Shown here one piece after another: positions 57,414-64,000 of a stretch of 64,000 nt of DNA. The position numbers and the translations under genes were made by a program. Source of the stretch: Streptomyces sp. DSM 15324 (GTDB lineage: Bacteria > Actinomycetota > Actinomycetes > Streptomycetales > Streptomycetaceae); contig NZ_KQ949023.1 of assembly GCF_001514285.1 (NCBI RefSeq), positions 1,069,139 to 1,133,138 of the forward strand. The letters are read 5' to 3'. How positions within the stretch are numbered: the first letter of the stretch is position 1; each line of letters begins with the position of its first letter. The notes under the pieces were generated by a model, which saw nothing but the letters and a program-made list of their open reading frames with translations, searched no databases and was not told where the DNA came from.

Positions 57414-59450
57414 ATGGCGCAGCGTGCGCACATGTGGAGAAACGCCAAGAACGCCGCCGCCTTCATGGCGGCCGCGGGGCTGACGGCGCTGAGTCTGGGG
57501 GCGGCACCCGGCGCCACCGCGGCAGGGGAGCCGCGGATCGACCTGAGGGTCCTGGTCGTGGACAACGGGGACACCCCCGTGCAGGCCATCACCGCCCAGC
57601 TGAAGAGCACCGGCATCCCGTACACCGTCGTCGACCTGAACTCCGCGAGCCGGCCGACGATTACCGCGGCCTTCCTGGCCGACACGGTGAACGGGACCGC
57701 GCGGGCCCGGTTCCAGGGCGTCGTACTGCCCAACGAGGCACCGTTCGGGGCCGGTTCAGCCGAGCAGACCGCGCTGGAGACGTACGAGAGGACGTACGGC
57801 ATCCCGCAGGTCGACGCCTACACCTGGGCGCACCCCGAGGTCGGCCTGGAGTACGCGAACTACTCCGGTTCCCTCGACGGGCGGGAGGCGTCCGTGACCA
57901 CGGCCGGCAAGGCCGGCTGGTTCGGCTACCTCGACGGCGGCTTCACCTTCGAGGACAACTCGCCCACGATCGGCGAGAGTTACGGCTACCTGGCGGCGCC
58001 CAGGGCCGGCTACACCAGCTATGTCGACGCACCGCTGCCCGGGGGCGGCGGCACCGGCAGCCTGGTCGGCGAGTACGCCCACGACGGACGCCGCGAGCTG
58101 GTCGTGACGTTCGCCTACAACCAGTACCAGCAGCAGTTCCGGCTGCTCGCCCGCGGCATCGTCGAGTGGCTCACCCAGGGCATCCACCTGGGCCAGGCCC
58201 GCAACTACTTCGCCGTCCACGTCGACGACGTGTTCGCGCCCGACGCCCGCTGGGACGCCGCGCGCAACTGCACGCCCGGCGACATCGACTGCGTCGGCGG
58301 CGGGGGCGACAGCGAGACCCCGATCCGGATGACGGCCGACGACGCGGCCTACGCCGCCCAGTGGCAGCGGGACCACGGTTTCACCATGGACCTGGTGTAC
58401 AACGCCGGCGCCGGGGAGGAGTGGAAGACCGAGAACGGCGGCACCGACGCCATGGCCGACCGGCTCCTCGCCGACAAGGGCGAGTACCGCTGGATCAACC
58501 ACACCTACACCCACCCGTTCCTCGGCTGTGTGCAGGACACCTCCACCGTGCCGTGGAGCTGCGCGAAGAACGCCGACGGCTCGACGCAGTACATGAGCCG
58601 CGCCGACATCTCCGCGCAGATCCGCGACAACAACGACTGGGCGGCGGCCAAGGGCCTGCCCGTCGACCGCACCGAACTGGTCACCGGCGAGCACTCGGGC
58701 CTCAAGACCCTGCCGCAGCAGCCGAACGACAACCCCAACCTCGCCGGCGCCCTCTCCGACAACGGCGTCAAGTGGATCGCGTCCGACAACTCGCGCGAGC
58801 CCGACCAGCGTTCCGTCGGGAAGGCGTCGACCGTTCCGCGCTACCCGATGAACGTGTACTACAACACGGGCACCAAGGCGGAGATGGCCGACGAGTACAA
58901 CTGGATCTACACCTCCAGGGCCGACGGCGGCAGCGGTGTCTGCGAGGGCAACGCCTCCTCCACCTGCCTCTCCCAGCCGCTGGACACGGCCACCGGCTAC
59001 GACGACGTCATCGTCCCGCAGGAGGCCCGCACCGACCTGGGCCACGTCATCAGCAACGACCCGCGGCCGCACTACGCCCACCAGTCCAACCTGGCCGAGG
59101 ACCGTCTCCTCTACCCGGTCATGGACAAGGTCCTCGCCGACTACAAGGCCCTGTTCGCCGACAACACCCCCGTGGAGAACCTCCGCCAGAGCGCCATCGG
59201 CACCGAACTCCAGCGCCGCGCCGCCTGGCAGGCCGCCGTCGCCGCCAACAAGGTGACCGCGTACCGCATCGGCAACACGGTGACCATCACCGCGCCGAAC
59301 GGCACCCAGATCCCGGTCACGGCACCCGAGGGCACCAGGAAGCAGCAGCTCATCGGCGGCTCCGTCTTCGGCACGCCGTACGCCGGCCGCCGCTCGGACT
59401 GGACCACGCCGAACGGCCTCCAGACCGCGGTCACGCTCAAGCTGCCGTAA
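57414..59450 (+). CDS. Secreted Agd3-like polysaccharide deacetylase (CE18 type)
   Basis: A 678-residue exported protein. A signal peptide (MAQRAHMWRNAKNAAAFMAA then LTALSLGAAPGATAAGEP) is cleaved near residue 37. The N-terminal domain (LRVLVVDNGDTPVQAITAQL) recalls the CBM87-type N-domain of fungal Agd3. The deacetylase core has HVDD at 269-272, matching the metal-binding Asp motif, and HTYTH at 363-367, matching the two-His motif of polysaccharide deacetylases. In Aspergillus, Agd3 (CE18) removes acetyl groups from galactosaminogalactan. Here it heads a cluster with a PelF-like glycosyltransferase and a GH114 lipoprotein, so a GalNAc-rich polymer is the likely substrate. GGGAGGA lies before the ATG. 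Confidence 0.78.
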   Translation: MAQRAHMWRNAKNAAAFMAAAGLTALSLGAAPGATAAGEPRIDLRVLVVDNGDTPVQAITAQLKSTGIPYTVVDLNSASRPTITAAFLADTVNGTARARFQGVVLPNEAPFGAGSAEQTALETYERTYGIPQVDAYTWAHPEVGLEYANYSGSLDGREASVTTAGKAGWFGYLDGGFTFEDNSPTIGESYGYLAAPRAGYTSYVDAPLPGGGGTGSLVGEYAHDGRRELVVTFAYNQYQQQFRLLARGIVEWLTQGIHLGQARNYFAVHVDDVFAPDARWDAARNCTPGDIDCVGGGGDSETPIRMTADDAAYAAQWQRDHGFTMDLVYNAGAGEEWKTENGGTDAMADRLLADKGEYRWINHTYTHPFLGCVQDTSTVPWSCAKNADGSTQYMSRADISAQIRDNNDWAAAKGLPVDRTELVTGEHSGLKTLPQQPNDNPNLAGALSDNGVKWIASDNSREPDQRSVGKASTVPRYPMNVYYNTGTKAEMADEYNWIYTSRADGGSGVCEGNASSTCLSQPLDTATGYDDVIVPQEARTDLGHVISNDPRPHYAHQSNLAEDRLLYPVMDKVLADYKALFADNTPVENLRQSAIGTELQRRAAWQAAVAANKVTAYRIGNTVTITAPNGTQIPVTAPEGTRKQQLIGGSVFGTPYAGRRSDWTTPNGLQTAVTLKLP

Positions 59451-59462
59451 CCACCGACGACA

Positions 59463-59500
59463 GCGCCCCGAAAGGGGCGCGGGGAACTGCGCGACCGGCC
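59463..59500 (+). terminator. Hairpin plus dispersed repeat after the deacetylase gene
   Basis: GCGCCCC-GAAA-GGGGCGC (59463-59480) forms a hairpin with a GNRA tetraloop. It starts 13 bases after the stop and runs into the dispersed repeat (59474-59500). It may be a partial terminator before the glycosyltransferase gene. Confidence 0.65.
59474..59500 (+). repeat. Dispersed repeat GGGGCGCGGGGAACnGCGCGAC, copy 3
   Basis: GGGGCGCGGGGAACTGCGCG followed by ACCGGCC, identical in core to the other copies at 40508 and 55395. All three lie 3' of a gene. Confidence 0.82.
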
Positions 59501-59579
59501 ACGACGGACCCGCACCCGGGCTCCGGTCCGCGGTTCCCCCCACATCATCCGCACCACCACAGGGGGAAGCGGCGCAGCC

Positions 59580-61097
59580 ATGCGCACAGGCCGAAGCGTC
59601 ACCATGCTCACCGAAGGCACCTACCCGCTCGTCCACGGAGGCGTCAGCACCTGGTGCGACCAACTCGTCAAGGGCATGCCGGAAGTCGACTTCCACGTCG
59701 TCTCGCTCTCCGGCAGCGGCCGCGAACCCGTGACCTGGGAACTGCCGCCCAACGTCCGCCGGCACAGCTCCGTGCCGACCTGGGGCCCGCGCCCCGGCCG
59801 CCGACGGCCGCCGTACGGCAGGGACCTGCGCCGCTTCGGCGACGCCCTCGAACGCCTGCTGCTCTCGATCCTCGACCCCGCCTCGCCCTGCGACTTCGGC
59901 GAAAGCCTCTACGAGCTGGCCGCACTCGCCCGCGAGGGCCGGCTGACCGCGGCCCTGCGCACCGAGACCGCGCTGCGCTCCCTGCTGGCGACCTGGACCC
60001 TGCCGCACTTGCCCACAGCGGCCGCCGCCCCCACCGTGCACGACGCGCTCACCGCCGTCGACCTGCTGGAACACGCCCTGCGCCCGCTGGGTTTCCGGGT
60101 CCCCGCCGACTCGGTCGCACACGCCGTCAGCAGCGGCCTCGCCACCCTGCCCGCCCTTGCCGCCCGCCACTTCGACGGCGTGCCGTTCCTCCTCACCGAG
60201 CACGGCATCTATCTGCGCGAGCGCTACCTCGGCAGCCGCCGCGATCCCCGGCGCTGGCCGGTGAAGGCCTTCATGCTCGGCTTCCACCGCGCCCTGAACT
60301 CCCTCGGCTACCGCGCGGCGGACCTCATCACCCCCTGCAGCCAGTACAACCGCCGCTGGGAGGAGCGCGGCGGCGCCGACCCGCGGAAGATCCGCACGGT
60401 CTACAACGGCGTCGACCCGCACGCCTTCCCGCACGCCGGACCCGAGCCCGACGTGCCCACCCTGGCCTGGTGCGGCCGCATCGACCCCATCAAGGACCTG
60501 GAGACCCTGCTGCGCGCCTACGCCGCCGTCCGCGCCGAACTCCCCGACACCCGGCTGAGGCTGTTCGGCCCGGTGTCCCCCGGCTGCGAGGTGTACGCGA
60601 CCCGGCTGGCCAAGCTCGCCGCCGAACTCGGCGTCACCGACGGTGTCACCTTCGAGGGCCGTGTCACCGACGTCTCGCGCGCCTACGCCGCCGGCCATCT
60701 CGTGATGCTGTCCTCGATCTCCGAGGGCTTCCCGTTCTCCCTCATCGAGGCCATGTCCTGCGGCCGTACGACGGTGTCGACGGACGTCGGCGGAGTGCGC
60801 GAGGCCGTCGGCGACACCGGTCTGGTCGTCCCGCCGCGCGAGCCGGAGAAGCTCGCCGCGGCCGCCCTGACCCTCCTCCAGGACGACGAACGACGCCTGA
60901 AGCTGGGGGAGTTGTCCCGGCAGCGGGTCATCGACCGGTTCACGCTCCGCCGTTCGGTCGACCACTTCCGCACGATCTACCAGGAACTCGCGGGCCTGGA
61001 CGTCTACGAACCCGGCGTCGAGACGGTCGCCGACTGGACCGAGGAACTGCGCGACCCGTGGTACCGGGCCGTGGCCACGGACGGGACGCTCTGGTGA
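59580..61097 (+). CDS. pelF: PelF-like GT4 glycosyltransferase
   Basis: A 505-residue glycosyltransferase of the PelF type (GT4). It opens with the PelF hallmark MLTEGTYPLVHGGVSTWCDQ (about 10-29). The C-terminal nucleotide-sugar domain has TLAWCGRIDPIKD and EGFPFSLIEAMSCG (E382 onward), then TDVGGVREAVG. PelF of Pseudomonas uses UDP-activated sugars to build the GalNAc-containing Pel polymer in the cytoplasm. No TM segments. The stop overlaps the next gene by GTGA, so translation is coupled. GGGGGAAG upstream is about ten bases from the ATG. Confidence 0.82.
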   Translation: MRTGRSVTMLTEGTYPLVHGGVSTWCDQLVKGMPEVDFHVVSLSGSGREPVTWELPPNVRRHSSVPTWGPRPGRRRPPYGRDLRRFGDALERLLLSILDPASPCDFGESLYELAALAREGRLTAALRTETALRSLLATWTLPHLPTAAAAPTVHDALTAVDLLEHALRPLGFRVPADSVAHAVSSGLATLPALAARHFDGVPFLLTEHGIYLRERYLGSRRDPRRWPVKAFMLGFHRALNSLGYRAADLITPCSQYNRRWEERGGADPRKIRTVYNGVDPHAFPHAGPEPDVPTLAWCGRIDPIKDLETLLRAYAAVRAELPDTRLRLFGPVSPGCEVYATRLAKLAAELGVTDGVTFEGRVTDVSRAYAAGHLVMLSSISEGFPFSLIEAMSCGRTTVSTDVGGVREAVGDTGLVVPPREPEKLAAAALTLLQDDERRLKLGELSRQRVIDRFTLRRSVDHFRTIYQELAGLDVYEPGVETVADWTEELRDPWYRAVATDGTLW

Positions 61098-62542
61098 ACC
61101 GCACGAACGGCGGCCGCGAGACGGCCGCACCCCCGCTCGTCCCCCACCAGCGCACCGCGGCGACCCCCTCCGGGGCCGCCCCCGACCCGGTCGACCGACT
61201 CGCCGCACAGCTCGGCGACTGCGCGGCCGCCGCCGTCCACCCGGACGAGATAGCCGCGGTGCTGGAGTCCGACGGCCTCTCCGACGACCAGATCCGCGAA
61301 CGCTACGGCGTGCGCGACTCCTTCGCACTCGCCGAGGAGCTCTACGCCCGCGTCCCGCGCCACCACCCGGAACCCGACGCACCCCCGCACGACCCCTGGC
61401 GGATCGGCCTGCCCGCCTGCCTCCTGCGCGGGCTCCTCTTCGCCCTGCCCGGCCTCGCGTATGTCCTCGGCGCCCCGCTGCTCACCGGCCCGCCCGGCGC
61501 CCTCGGACTGCCGCCGGGCACGGTTCCCCTGCTGGCCGGCGCGCTGTTCGGCTGGACCTGGAACCAGGGCCTGGCGCACCGGGCGTACGCCTGGCTGGGT
61601 CTCGGCGAGCGCGCGGCCGCCCGGCGCTGCCTCCTCGTCGGGGCCCCGGTGGGCGCCCTGCTCGGCGCGCTGGTCCCGCCGCTCTTCGCCGGGCCCGCGG
61701 ACGGGGCGGCCGTGCTCTTCGCCGCCGGCCAGTCCTGCTACCTCGGCGCCTCCACCACCCTGCTCGTCCTCGGCCGCGAACGGGCCCTGCTGGCCGCCCT
61801 GACCCCACTGACGGCGGGCGCCCTCCTGGCCCTCGCCCGCCCCGTCCCCGACCCCCTCGCCCTGGCCCTGCTGGTGGGTTCCCTGACCGCGGTGATGCTG
61901 CTCGGGCTGCTCTCCGTCGCCCCCGCCGTCCGCGCGCCGGCCTCCGGGGCCGACGCCCCCGCCGCAGCGGCCTCCCTGCCGTACGCCCTGTTCGGCCTCG
62001 GCAGCGGCGCCCTCGTCCTGTACGCGGCCCTCGGCGACCTCCTGGCCGGGCGGGAGCACGGTGCGCTCGCCGCCCCGTCGGCCGTGGCGCTCACCCTCAG
62101 CATGGGCCCCGCCGAATGGCTGCTGTACCGCTTCCGCAGCGGCAGCCTGGCCGGACTGCGCACCACGGGCACCCCGCACGCCTTCCGGCGGGCGACCCTG
62201 CGCACCGGCGCCGCGTGCCTCACCGCCTACCTGCTGGTCCTCCTGGCCCTCGGCCTGAGCGCCACCGCGCTGTGGCCGGACACCCCCGCCCTCACCGCCG
62301 TACGCCTCGCGGACCTGCTCCTGCTGGGCGTGGTGCTGTGGACCGGGCTGCTGCTCCAGTCCTTCGGCGCGGTCCGCGGCCCGGCCGCCGTCTGCTGCGC
62401 CGCGGCCGTCGCCCAGACCGTCGCCCTGCTCACCCGCCAGGCCGACCCGCACGGGGTGGCCCTTACGGTGTACGCAACGGCGGCCGCCGTCCAGGCGCTG
62501 CTGGTCCGCACACTCCTGGGAAGAGCGACGGCCCACCGATGA
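61094..62542 (+). CDS. 12-TM membrane protein, possible polymer exporter (PelG-like by position)
   Basis: A 482-residue integral membrane protein. The first 95 residues are cytoplasmic and contain a UBA-like helical piece (EIAAVLESDGLSDDQIRERYG). About 12 hydrophobic segments follow, from CLLRGLLFALPGLAYVLG to the C-terminus (ALTVYATAAAVQALLVRTLL). Pel synthesis needs PelG, a 12-TM MOP-type protein next to PelF, and this protein fits that place and topology, but I see no diagnostic PelG motif. It starts at GTG inside the PelF stop and overlaps the GH114 gene by ATGA. Confidence 0.6.
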   Translation: MNRTNGGRETAAPPLVPHQRTAATPSGAAPDPVDRLAAQLGDCAAAAVHPDEIAAVLESDGLSDDQIRERYGVRDSFALAEELYARVPRHHPEPDAPPHDPWRIGLPACLLRGLLFALPGLAYVLGAPLLTGPPGALGLPPGTVPLLAGALFGWTWNQGLAHRAYAWLGLGERAAARRCLLVGAPVGALLGALVPPLFAGPADGAAVLFAAGQSCYLGASTTLLVLGRERALLAALTPLTAGALLALARPVPDPLALALLVGSLTAVMLLGLLSVAPAVRAPASGADAPAAAASLPYALFGLGSGALVLYAALGDLLAGREHGALAAPSAVALTLSMGPAEWLLYRFRSGSLAGLRTTGTPHAFRRATLRTGAACLTAYLLVLLALGLSATALWPDTPALTAVRLADLLLLGVVLWTGLLLQSFGAVRGPAAVCCAAAVAQTVALLTRQADPHGVALTVYATAAAVQALLVRTLLGRATAHR

Positions 62543-63369
62543 ACACGCGATCCCTCCTCGCGACCGCGTCCCTGCTCCTGCTGCTCACGGGCTGCACGAC
62601 GGCCTCCGACGGCGGCGGCGACGGCGGCGACGAAGGCGACGGCCCGTCGACCGGCGGCGCGTCCGCGGCGAAGCGCTGGCAGCCGCGGCCCGGCACCGAC
62701 TGGCAGTGGCAGCTCAGCGGCCGGCTGGACACCTCCGTGGACGTGCCGGTGTACGACATCGACGGCTTCGACCACTCCGAGGAGACCGTCGCCGCCCTGC
62801 ACCGGGACGGCCGCAAGGTCATCTGCTACCTGTCCACCGGAGCCTGGGAGGACTGGCGCCCGGACGCCGGCGACTTCCCGAAGGCGGTGATCGGCGAGGG
62901 CAACGGCTGGAAGGGCGAGCGCTGGCTCGACATCCGAGCGGTGGACGTCCTCGAACCCCTGATGGCGGCGCGCCTCGACATGTGCCGGGACAAGGGCTTC
63001 GACGCGGTCGAGCCGGACAACATGGACGGCTACAAGAACACCACCGGCTTCCCGCTGAAGGCGGCGGACCAGCTCCGCTACAACCGGCTGCTCGCCCGCC
63101 TCGCCCACGAACGGGGCATGTCCGTCGGCCTGAAGAACGACCTCGACCAGATCCCCGCACTCGTCGACGACTTCGACTTCGCGGTCAACGAGCAGTGCGC
63201 GCAGTACGACGAGTGCGCGGACACGACCCCGTTCATCGAGGCCGGCAAGGCGGTCTTCCACGTCGAGTACGAACTCCGGACCGACGACTTCTGCGCCGAG
63301 TCCCGGCGCCTGAAACTGAGTTCGCTGCGCAAGAAGTACGAGCTGGGGCCGTGGCGCGAGAGCTGCTAG
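62539..63369 (+). CDS. GH114 endo-alpha-1,4-polygalactosaminidase-like lipoprotein
   Basis: A 276-residue lipoprotein (lipobox LLTGC, Cys19) of the GH114 family. Its TIM-barrel motifs are VYDIDGFD near residue 73, ICYLSTGAWEDWRPD (about 95-109), and AVEPDNMDGY with acidic residues E158 and D160. GH114 enzymes, such as Ega3 of Aspergillus, cut alpha-1,4 galactosamine polymers. It is thus likely to act outside the cell on the polymer made by the cluster, for trimming or release. It overlaps the preceding gene by ATGA. Its stop overlaps the cobS stop. Confidence 0.8.
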   Translation: MNTRSLLATASLLLLLTGCTTASDGGGDGGDEGDGPSTGGASAAKRWQPRPGTDWQWQLSGRLDTSVDVPVYDIDGFDHSEETVAALHRDGRKVICYLSTGAWEDWRPDAGDFPKAVIGEGNGWKGERWLDIRAVDVLEPLMAARLDMCRDKGFDAVEPDNMDGYKNTTGFPLKAADQLRYNRLLARLAHERGMSVGLKNDLDQIPALVDDFDFAVNEQCAQYDECADTTPFIEAGKAVFHVEYELRTDDFCAESRRLKLSSLRKKYELGPWRESC

Positions 63370-64000
63370 CCACCCAGCGTCAGGGCCACCAGGGCCGTCG
63401 TCGCCGCGGTCTCCGCCACCCCGCCGAACACGTCTCCCGTCACTCCGCCGAAGCGGCGGGTGCAGTGGCGTCGGAGCAGTTCGGCGCCGGCCAGTGCGGC
63501 CAGCAGCGCGAGGGGGGTGCGGACGGCGTCGGGGGCGCCCGCGAGGGCCCCGCAGGCCGCCGCGGCGGCCGTGAGGGCCGCGGTCAGCGTCAGGGCGGCC
63601 GGGACCGGGACCACGCCCGCCACCGCCGCGCCCAGGCCCTCCGGCCGGGCCGGCGGGACGCCCGCCCGGGCGGCCAGGGTGAGGGCGAGGCGGGCCGCCA
63701 CCGCCGAGACGACGGCCGCGACCGCGCCCCGGGCCCACGAGCCGTCGTACAGCCGGGCCAGCGCCGCCACCTGCGCGAGCAGCACGAACACCAGCGTGAG
63801 CACCCCGAACGGCCCGATGTCCGACTGCTTCATGATCCGCAGCGCGTCCTCGGCGGGCCTGCCGCTGCCCAGACCGTCCGCCGTGTCGGCCAGCCCGTCG
63901 AGATGCAGCCCGCGCGTGAGCACGGCGGGTACGGCGGCGGAGCCGACGGCGGCGAGCAGCGGGCCCGCGCCGAGGAGGAGCAGCAGCAGACCGAGGCCCG
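63366..64000 (-). CDS. cobS: Adenosylcobinamide-GDP ribazoletransferase CobS (N-terminus outside window)
   Basis: Partial: the C-terminal 210 residues. It is the membrane enzyme that joins alpha-ribazole to adenosylcobinamide-GDP in cobalamin synthesis. The signature TRGLHLDGLADTADGLGSG is present, followed by RIMKQSDIGPFGV and several hydrophobic segments. Its TAG stop overlaps the GH114 stop in a shared GCTAGC on opposite strands. Other cob genes are expected to the right of the window. Confidence 0.95.
   Translation of the reverse strand, partial: GLGLLLLLLGAGPLLAAVGSAAVPAVLTRGLHLDGLADTADGLGSGRPAEDALRIMKQSDIGPFGVLTLVFVLLAQVAALARLYDGSWARGAVAAVVSAVAARLALTLAARAGVPPARPEGLGAAVAGVVPVPAALTLTAALTAAAAACGALAGAPDAVRTPLALLAALAGAELLRRHCTRRFGGVTGDVFGGVAETAATTALVALTLGG

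Noticed and set aside
57756..61382. A 1208-residue open frame on the minus strand opposite the deacetylase and PelF-like genes
   Set aside because: No recognisable domain. The codon third-position bias supports the plus-strand genes.

Overview
The window is a high-GC (roughly 70% or more) actinobacterial chromosome segment that looks like Streptomyces core chromosome. Supporting signs are strong G/C bias at third codon positions, GTG and TTG starts, a MalR-controlled maltose/maltodextrin locus, two glutamine synthetases with GlnR boxes, NsdA-type regulators, MarP-type protease and Streptomyces-style dispersed repeats. In gene content and order it resembles the malR to pyruvate-dehydrogenase region of S. 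coelicolor. I saw no tRNA, rRNA, CRISPR array, insertion sequence or prophage.

Left part (1-13300) is starch and maltodextrin use: malR (cut by the window edge), malE-malF-malG (ABC importer), an intracellular GH13 alpha-glucosidase (aglA), a secreted alpha-amylase, and a very large secreted two-headed amylase-pullulanase. The upstream regions of malE, the amylase and the amylase-pullulanase share a TTGCAGCAAG / CTTGCTGCAA element, so they are probably one MalR regulon: secreted enzymes cut starch, MalEFG imports the products, AglA releases glucose.

13300-23400 holds a Pro-1 tautomerase-like protein, a TetR regulator, a sigma-factor-like protein with a membrane anchor and exported domain, a TPR protein, a lipoprotein, a secreted DUF1996 protein with an N/Q-rich linker, a NarL-type two-component system, an NAD-dependent epimerase, an orphan winged-helix regulator and a small ORF that looks like a leader peptide.

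23500-38800 is nitrogen and lipoate metabolism with envelope-stress genes: glnII and glnA (each with a GlnR box), a secreted beta-barrel-like protein, an ArsC-like protein, a winged-helix AlkZ-type protein, a DUF2252 protein, pspAB-htpX, a HEAT-repeat protein, an RDD membrane protein, a DUF4191 membrane protein, and lipA/lipB.

38900-57000 has an NsdA-like regulator, an FAD amine-oxidase-like protein, a TIGR01777 epimerase, a GNAT enzyme, a MarP-type protease divergent from a PGRP amidase, a WYL regulator, and then aceE, a GntR/FCD regulator, sucB, lpd and pepA. lipA/lipB would supply the lipoyl groups of the E2 protein encoded by sucB.

57400-63400 is the most interesting part: a four-gene cluster coding for an exported Agd3-like (CE18) deacetylase, a PelF-like GT4 glycosyltransferase, a 12-TM membrane protein and a GH114 lipoprotein. 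Together they look like a minimal Pel / galactosaminogalactan-like exopolysaccharide system. The window ends inside cobS.
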